A stretch of 10,623 bases of DNA from assembly GCA_903930515.1 (NCBI GenBank), contig CAIYYW010000082.1:1-10623 (forward strand), read 5' to 3'. A model generated the notes under the pieces. It did no database searches and was not told the DNA's origin. It worked only from the letters and a program-made list of their open reading frames with translations. The first letter of the stretch is position 1. The number at the start of each line of letters is the position of its first letter. Below, one piece after another: positions 7,046-10,623 of this stretch. The position numbers were made by a program, and so were the translations under genes. The stretch is from an uncultured delta proteobacterium. Its GTDB lineage: Bacteria > RBG-13-61-14 > DRUE01.

Positions 7046-8085
7046 AATGACAGCCCTTTCCAAAATAATTTATGATGCTTTGACACTTCCTGAAGCAAGC
7101 GCTCAAGGCCCTCCGTCGGCTTTCCCATTTCTTCAACCGGCTTTTCCCTGCCCAGCATCCGGACCAGGACCTCCCGGATACAGCGGGCAATGCCCTCCAG
7201 TGAATATCCACCTTCCAGGCCGAAAATCAACTTGCCCGGACAAAGCTCGTCGGCGAGTTCGAGAAAAATGGATCCGAGCCGGGCAAACCCGGCTTCGGTG
7301 ACTTCCATCCCGCCCAGCGGGTCCTGATCATAGCAATCGAATCCGGCCGAGACCAGGATCAGTTCCGGCTGATATTCCCGCGCGATCGGCATCAGCGCGT
7401 TGGTATAGATTGTGTCATATTCCGCGTCGCCCATTCCGGAGGGAAGCGGGATGTTTATGGTGAAGCCTTTGCCCTTGCCGGTTCCGATTTCGTTGAAGTA
7501 TCCGGTGCCCGGATAAAAGGGATAGCGGTGGGTGGAAAAATAAAGCACCTGGTCCGTGTCGTAAAAAGAATGTTGGGTGCCGTTCCCGTGATGGACATCG
7601 AAATCAGCGACCAGGATACGCTTCAGGCCTTGGTTCGCGAGCGCGTAAGCCGCGGCAATGCCGATATTGTTGAACAGGCAAAAACCCTTGGCCTCGTCCC
7701 GCTCCGCGTGATGCCCGGGCGGACGGATCAGGGCGAAGCCGGAGTCCAGCTTTCCAGCCATCACCTGGTCTACCATTTCCAGCAAACTCCCGGACGCGTA
7801 GAGCGCGGCTTCAAAAGATTTCGGCGAGGCCGGAGTGTCTGCGTCCAGGTAGGTCTCGTGGCCCTGGGTGGACTGGATCCGGTCGTAATGGTCTTCGCTG
7901 TGGATCAGCAGGATTTCCTCTTTGGCCGCTTTCCGGAGTTCAACTTTTTCCAGCTCAGCCGAAAGTCCGCTCTGGTCCAGCATTCCATAGATGGATACCA
8001 GCCGCTCCGGAGATTCCGGATGGCCCGGCCCGGTATCGTGTTCCAAAAAAATGTCTCCTCTGATTATGCCGACTTTCTTGCTCAT
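7042..8085 (-). CDS. Histone deacetylase-fold zinc hydrolase (acetoin utilization / acetylpolyamine amidohydrolase type)
   Basis: 347 residues. ATG 8085 is chosen because AAGGAG precedes it by about 7 nt; an in-frame TTG at 8136 would overlap the upstream stop but adds a tail unlike the family. The family start HDTGPGHPESPERL (16-29) is present. All catalytic features are intact: RPPGHHAERDEAKGFCLFNN with the His125-His126 pair, DFDVHHGNGTQ with zinc ligands Asp163 and His165, SAGFD with zinc ligand Asp250, and EGGYS with the transition-state Tyr294. These proteins remove acetyl or related acyl groups from lysine, polyamines or similar amides in the cytoplasm. The bacterial substrate cannot be read from sequence. 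The gene begins 47 nt after the activator ATPase and overlaps the FG-GAP gene by 4 nt. Length is typical of class II-like bacterial members. Confidence 0.92.
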   Translation of the reverse strand: MSKKVGIIRGDIFLEHDTGPGHPESPERLVSIYGMLDQSGLSAELEKVELRKAAKEEILLIHSEDHYDRIQSTQGHETYLDADTPASPKSFEAALYASGSLLEMVDQVMAGKLDSGFALIRPPGHHAERDEAKGFCLFNNIGIAAAYALANQGLKRILVADFDVHHGNGTQHSFYDTDQVLYFSTHRYPFYPGTGYFNEIGTGKGKGFTINIPLPSGMGDAEYDTIYTNALMPIAREYQPELILVSAGFDCYDQDPLGGMEVTEAGFARLGSIFLELADELCPGKLIFGLEGGYSLEGIARCIREVLVRMLGREKPVEEMGKPTEGLERLLQEVSKHHKLFWKGLSL

Positions 8086-8132
8086 CGTTCTCTCCTTCAA
8101 TCTCCGGCCAAAGCAGGGCAGGGGATAGTTGC

Positions 8133-8930
8133 TCAAGAGCCCCTGTTTTTCCCCGATCCCTTTTCCCGCGCGATCAGCGCCGCTCCATAGGCGCCCATAA
8201 TTTGAGGCTCTTCCGGGACCAGAAGTTTCAAGCCGATCTTTTCCGAAAGCGCTCTCACGATCCCGATATTTTTCGCCACTCCCCCGCTCAAGGAAATCTC
8301 CGGCTCGATCCCGACCCGGCTCAGCAGACCGAACACCCGCTCCGCCACCGAGTTATGCACCGCCTTGATGATGTCCTCCCGCTTCTCCCCCCGTGCCAGC
8401 AGGCCCACAATTTCGCTCTCGGTGAAAACCGTGCAAACGCTGCTCACCCGGAGCGGCTTTTGGCTTTGTTTCTCCAGCGAGCCCATCTCGCTCACTTCCA
8501 CTTCCAGCGCCCGCGCCATCACTTCCAGAAACCGGCCGGTACCGGCCGCGCACTTGTCGTTCATCTGGAAATTGATCACCCGACCCGTCTGATCCAGCCG
8601 GATCGCCTTGCTGTCCTGGCCCCCGATGTCAAGGATGGTGCGGACTTGCGGGAAAATTTCATAAACCCCACGGCCGTGACAGGTGATCTCCGTGATCTTC
8701 CAGTCCGACGGCGCGCGCTCCCGGCCGTAACCGGTGGACACGGTTTGGCTGACATGCTCCTGCCCGATCCCGGCCTGCTCAAGCGACCGGCCCAGGGCGC
8801 GCTGCAAGGCCTTAGAGCTTTCCGCCCCGGTCAACTCGATCGCGCACCCGAGGATCTTCCCGCCTTGGTCAACGATCACCGCTTCGGTGGAAATTGATCC
8901 GATGTCAATTCCGGCAAAATAACCCGTCAT
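8133..8930 (-). CDS. BadF/BadG/BcrA/BcrD-family ATPase, 2-hydroxyacyl-CoA dehydratase activator (HgdC) type
   Basis: 265 residues, matching the length of HgdC-type activators. It has the ASKHA-fold ATPase motifs GIDIGSISTEAVI (7-19), LDIGGQDSKAI (100-110) and a C-terminal LSGGVAKN. Cysteines at 127 (NDKCAAGTGRF) and 166 (SSVCTVFTESEIVGL) are the conserved pair that, in the homodimer, bind one bridging [4Fe-4S] cluster. The known role is ATP-driven injection of one electron into the dehydratase partner. No dehydratase alpha/beta subunit gene lies in the window; neighbours are smpB and an HDAC-fold gene. The substrate is therefore unknown and the protein may serve an enzyme encoded elsewhere. 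The start ATG 8930 has only an A-rich leader and no clear Shine-Dalgarno, and is overlapped by a five-codon mini-ORF. Atypical members of the family of unknown function are the main alternative. Confidence 0.9.
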   Translation of the reverse strand: MTGYFAGIDIGSISTEAVIVDQGGKILGCAIELTGAESSKALQRALGRSLEQAGIGQEHVSQTVSTGYGRERAPSDWKITEITCHGRGVYEIFPQVRTILDIGGQDSKAIRLDQTGRVINFQMNDKCAAGTGRFLEVMARALEVEVSEMGSLEKQSQKPLRVSSVCTVFTESEIVGLLARGEKREDIIKAVHNSVAERVFGLLSRVGIEPEISLSGGVAKNIGIVRALSEKIGLKLLVPEEPQIMGAYGAALIAREKGSGKNRGS

Positions 8931-8970
8931 TTTAAATTTCTCATTTCTTTTTTTTATCTTTGTCCGCCGG

Positions 8971-8998
8971 AGTTCTAAGGGCGATGTCAGGTCGTCAA
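8971..8998 (-). promoter_or_regulatory. Weak candidate promoter for the activator-HDAC-FG-GAP-sppA segment
   Basis: On the minus strand TTGACG (8998-8993) is a 5/6 match to the -35 box, and TAGAAC (8977-8972) is a 4/6 match to the -10 box at a short 15-nt spacing. It lies in the only sizeable gap inside the minus-strand run, 42 or more nt before the BadF-type start. It also falls within the REP-like palindrome, so the match could be incidental. Confidence 0.25.
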
Positions 8999-9018
8999 GC
9001 TAAAAGCAAATACCTGAC
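8986..9018. repeat. REP/RAYT-like palindromic element after smpB
   Basis: Perfect 7-bp inverted arms GTCAGGT (8986-8992) and ACCTGAC (9012-9018) enclose 19 nt that hold a smaller GCT/AGC stem (8999-9006). The element abuts the smpB stop (TAG, 9023-9025) and continues into CC at its right end, giving the ...GGGGTCAGGT terminus seen in many REP-like palindromes linked to IS200-type (RAYT) transposases. It could also fold in smpB mRNA as a 3' stability or weak termination element; there is no adjacent strong T-run. Only one copy is present here, so repeat status is inferred. Confidence 0.5.
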
Positions 9019-9022
9019 CCCG

Positions 9023-9487
9023 CTATCGTTTCCGGTGTTTGGCTTCGCGCTGTAACTCCCGGTTCAGATCCCGCATCTTGATCTCCTCCCTCCGGTCATA
9101 GGTTTTTTTGCCCCGGGCGAGCGCGATCTCCAGTTTGGCCAGTCCGTTCTTGAAATAAACGGTGAGCGGGACAATGGTGAAGCCGCGCTCCGCGACCCGG
9201 CCGTAAAGTTTTTTCAATTCCTGCTTTTTCAACAAAAGCTTTCGCGGCCGCTCGGGCGGATGATTGAAAAAAGTGCCCATCTCGTAGGGAGAGATATGGG
9301 CGCTGATCAGGAACAACTCTCCGTTCTTAAAATCGCAATAGGAATCTTTGAGCTGGATCCTGCCGGCGCGGAGCGATTTCACTTCGGTGCCAAGCAGGAC
9401 CATCCCGGCCTCAAAGCGGTCTTCAAATTCATAATGCCGGGAGGCCTCGCGGTTCCGGCAGACAATTTTTTCCCCTTGCTCGCGCAT
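9023..9487 (-). CDS. smpB: SsrA-binding protein SmpB
   Basis: 154 residues, the usual size. It binds tmRNA and brings it to stalled ribosomes for trans-translation. Diagnostic segments are GTEVKSLRAGRIQLKDSY (33-50), LFLISAHISPYEMG, HPPERPRKLLL, GFTIVPLTVYFKNG and ALARGKKTYDRREEIKMRDL, followed by the basic C-terminal tail that enters the mRNA channel. It begins 3 nt after the stop of the small membrane protein (AGGTAAGCGATG), so it is coupled to it. No ssrA gene is visible beside it. It is a normal, intact member. Confidence 0.97.
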   Translation of the reverse strand: MREQGEKIVCRNREASRHYEFEDRFEAGMVLLGTEVKSLRAGRIQLKDSYCDFKNGELFLISAHISPYEMGTFFNHPPERPRKLLLKKQELKKLYGRVAERGFTIVPLTVYFKNGLAKLEIALARGKKTYDRREEIKMRDLNRELQREAKHRKR

Positions 9488-9490
9488 CGC

Positions 9491-9814
9491 TTACCTGGAA
9501 ACCCGGCCCGGGCTTTCCGGATGATCCGCTCCCGCGGTTATGATCCGGGGCCGGCTCCGGATCGCGGCAAAGCTCAGGATTAAAAACAGGTATCCCAGGA
9601 TCAGGCTGGGATTATCGTATCCCAGCAGCAGGCGCGAAGCCGTGATTCCCATCCGGGCCTCCACGGAAGGGAGCAGGAGGTTGATCCGGAGGGAAACCCA
9701 TTTCCCGATCCCGGCTCCGAGGAACAAGGCGATCAGCGGGACCAGGTATAATGCCAAGCCCGGGTGGAAAACTTTGGGATGGGGTTTTTCCGGTTTGCGG
9801 TCCAATTCAGTCAT
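9491..9814 (-). CDS. Small two-span membrane protein of unknown function between ssb and smpB
   Basis: 107 residues from ATG 9814, with AGGGA 4 nt upstream. The N-terminal tail is charged and proline-rich (about 1-18). A hydrophobic span lies at about 19-37 (GLALYLVPLIALFLGAGIG), then a middle region of about 33 residues, a second span at about 71-86 (LILGYLFLILSFAAI) and a basic C-terminal tail. No family is recognised. It is not a shadow frame: it has a ribosome binding site, fits the compact spacing with smpB (3 nt) and alternates charged and hydrophobic regions sensibly. Both termini are probably cytoplasmic by the positive-inside rule. Confidence 0.65.
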   Translation of the reverse strand: MTELDRKPEKPHPKVFHPGLALYLVPLIALFLGAGIGKWVSLRINLLLPSVEARMGITASRLLLGYDNPSLILGYLFLILSFAAIRSRPRIITAGADHPESPGRVSR

Positions 9815-9836
9815 TTTTTCCCTGCGGCAAGAATCA

Positions 9837-9856
9837 TTCCGCGCTGGATCGCGGAA
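9837..9856. other. Hairpin in the ssb-downstream gap
   Basis: A perfect inverted repeat TTCCGCG (9837-9843) / CGCGGAA (9850-9856) with a 6-nt loop lies in the 59-nt gap between the ssb stop and the next start. On the minus strand it is not followed by a T-run, so it is not a convincing intrinsic terminator. An mRNA stability or processing element that lowers downstream expression relative to ssb is possible. Confidence 0.45.
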
Positions 9857-9873
9857 CCGAATCCAAGCATCGC

Positions 9874-10293
9874 TCAGAACGGAATGTCTTCCTCGTTGCC
9901 CACCGGCTCGTAGGTCACATCTCCTCCGCCGCTTTCCGCGGCATCGGCCGGGGCCTCTCCCTTGGAGCCGAGCATCAACATATTCCGGACGATGATCTCG
10001 GTCATATACTTATCCGCGCCGCTCTGGTCCTGCCATTTGCGGGTCTGGATCCGGCCTTCCACGAAAACCTGCTTGCCCATCTTGAGGTATTCCTTGCAAA
10101 TGTCCGCCAGCTTGCCGAAGGCCACGATCTTGTGCCACTCGGTCCGTTCTTCCTGCTTGCCTTCCTTGTTCTTCCAGGATTCCGAAGTGGCCAGCGAAAA
10201 TCTCGCCACGCTCGTTCCGTTTGGCAAAGTCTTGACCTCCGGATCCCTTCCCAGGTTTCCGATCAACATTACCCGATTCAGGCCTCTGCTCAT
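9874..10293 (-). CDS. ssb: Single-stranded DNA-binding protein
   Basis: 139 residues. An OB-fold domain spans about 1-107 ([70 protein letters not shown]). A short Gly/acidic linker leads to the C-terminal tip EEDIPF, the conserved peptide that recruits PriA, RecQ, Exo I and other partners. GGAG lies 7 nt before ATG 10293 (GGAGTAGGAAAATG). It heads the minus-strand run and is divergent from the acyltransferase gene across about 58 nt. Intact, ordinary replication/repair protein; there is no rpsF or rpsR beside it. Confidence 0.97.
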   Translation of the reverse strand: MSRGLNRVMLIGNLGRDPEVKTLPNGTSVARFSLATSESWKNKEGKQEERTEWHKIVAFGKLADICKEYLKMGKQVFVEGRIQTRKWQDQSGADKYMTEIIVRNMLMLGSKGEAPADAAESGGGDVTYEPVGNEEDIPF

Positions 10294-10314
10294 TTTCCTA
10301 CTCCATTTTTTCTT

Positions 10315-10342
10315 TTGAATTTATCACAAGCTCTCATATAAT
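10315..10342 (+). promoter_or_regulatory. Near-consensus sigma70-type promoter for the acyltransferase
   Basis: TTGAAT (10315-10320) and a perfect TATAAT (10337-10342) are separated by 16 nt. The expected transcription start (about 10348-10350) falls within a few bases of the ATG at 10352. The same short region must hold the ssb promoter on the other strand, for which only weak boxes are visible. Confidence 0.6.
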
Positions 10343-10351
10343 ACAAGGAGG

Positions 10352-10623
10352 ATGGCAATAATCTACACGACCTGGGTCTGGCTGGTCCTGGCAGAGGCCA
10401 CGATTTTATGGGGAGCGGTTCTGGTTATTCTTCTGCCCTTTGACCGGAGCAGTTTTCTTTACCTGTTGACCACGCGCAATTGGGCAAAGAACATCTTGTT
10501 CCTGAGCGGGGTGAAATTGAAAGTGGAGGGCGGGGATAAGGTTCCTGGTTACCCCTGCGTTTTTATGTCCAATCCCCAGAGCTATTTTGATGTGATCTCG
10601 CTGGTGGCTGCTTTGCGGGTCCC
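10352..10623 (+). CDS. PlsC-type 1-acylglycerol-3-phosphate acyltransferase (3' truncated), His of HX4D replaced
   Basis: The frame is open from ATG 10352 to the window edge (90 codons seen), with an in-frame stop upstream at 10316-10318. An N-terminal hydrophobic span (about 8-30, WVWLVLAEATILWGAVLVILLPF) leads to a region typical of PlsC enzymes (NWAKNILFLSGVKLKVEG) and then VFMSNPQSYFDVISLVAAL. The family acylates lysophosphatidate at the inner membrane to make phosphatidate, using an NHxSxxD/HX4D motif. Here the motif reads N-P-Q-S-Y-F-D, with Pro75 (CCC, 10574-10576) in place of the catalytic His and Asp80 kept. AGGAGG (10346-10351) directly abuts the ATG, leaving no spacer. The later motifs (FxxR, EGTR) lie outside the window. 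Confidence 0.8.
   Translation, partial: MAIIYTTWVWLVLAEATILWGAVLVILLPFDRSSFLYLLTTRNWAKNILFLSGVKLKVEGGDKVPGYPCVFMSNPQSYFDVISLVAALRV

Noticed and set aside
8533-8548. 16-bp perfect palindrome CGGCCGGTACCGGCCG
   Set aside because: It lies in codons for the conserved Ala-Gly-Thr-Gly-Arg loop of the activator; GC-rich codon choice explains it and there is no sign of an operator.
8202-8897. Open + frame of about 231 codons opposite the activator ATPase
   Set aside because: Entirely antisense to an intact family member; His/Arg/Pro/Leu-rich composition typical of a shadow frame.
9023-9487. Possible tmRNA (ssrA) gene beside smpB
   Set aside because: Flanking gaps are 92 nt or less and filled by other elements; there is no room for an ssrA gene of about 350 nt.
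9751-10341. Open + frame of about 196 codons opposite ssb
   Set aside because: It covers ssb and two gaps on the other strand and shows no domain or start signal.

Overview
The window reads as chromosomal DNA of a Gram-negative, probably uncultured bacterium with moderately high GC. Several proteins carry lipoprotein-type signal sequences. One has an Fn3-like module joined to FG-GAP repeats with the WTAPGDNG signature, a style common in deltaproteobacteria and related candidate phyla. That lineage guess is inference; no rRNA or single marker in the window settles it. The 2-hydroxyacyl-CoA dehydratase-type activator hints at an anaerobic or fermentative ancestry, but weakly. Coding density is very high: no stretch longer than about 100 bases lacks a gene, and there are no tRNAs, CRISPR arrays, insertion sequences or phage genes.

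Layout. Positions 1-250 (+) are the 3' end of a membrane protein resembling the diacylglycerol/polyprenol (dolichol) kinase and CTP-transferase family. It is followed on + by a sulfatase-fold lipoprotein (298-2067). This pair converges at a small bidirectional hairpin (2073-2090) on a long run of ten minus-strand genes. In transcription order, from right to left, these are: ssb, a two-span membrane protein, smpB, a BadF/HgdC-type ATPase, a histone-deacetylase-fold hydrolase, an Fn3/FG-GAP lipoprotein, a cyclophilin-like exported protein, SppA, and two paralogous zinc-ribbon + DUF2007 proteins. Two junctions are ATGA overlaps and several others have gaps of 3-20 nt. At the right edge (10352 onward, +) a PlsC-type acyltransferase diverges from ssb and runs off the window.

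How they fit. The segment from the HDAC-like gene to the second DUF2007 gene is tightly coupled and probably one transcript. It contains a cytoplasmic deacetylase-type hydrolase, two exported proteins (propeller lipoprotein, cyclophilin), a signal-peptide peptidase-like S49 protease and two small zinc-ribbon proteins. The ssb-smpB half is housekeeping. The two halves are separated by a 92-nt gap holding a RAYT/REP-like palindrome and a weak candidate promoter.

I do not see a clearly new defence or metabolic system. The most interesting points are three enzyme-family members whose canonical catalytic residues are replaced: cyclophilin Arg to Met and Gln to Ile; PlsC His to Pro; sulfatase Cys/Ser to Thr. 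Others are a consensus promoter so close to the acyltransferase ATG that the mRNA may be nearly leaderless, the duplicated zinc-ribbon/DUF2007 pair behind sppA, and an orphan dehydratase-type activator next to an HDAC-fold gene.
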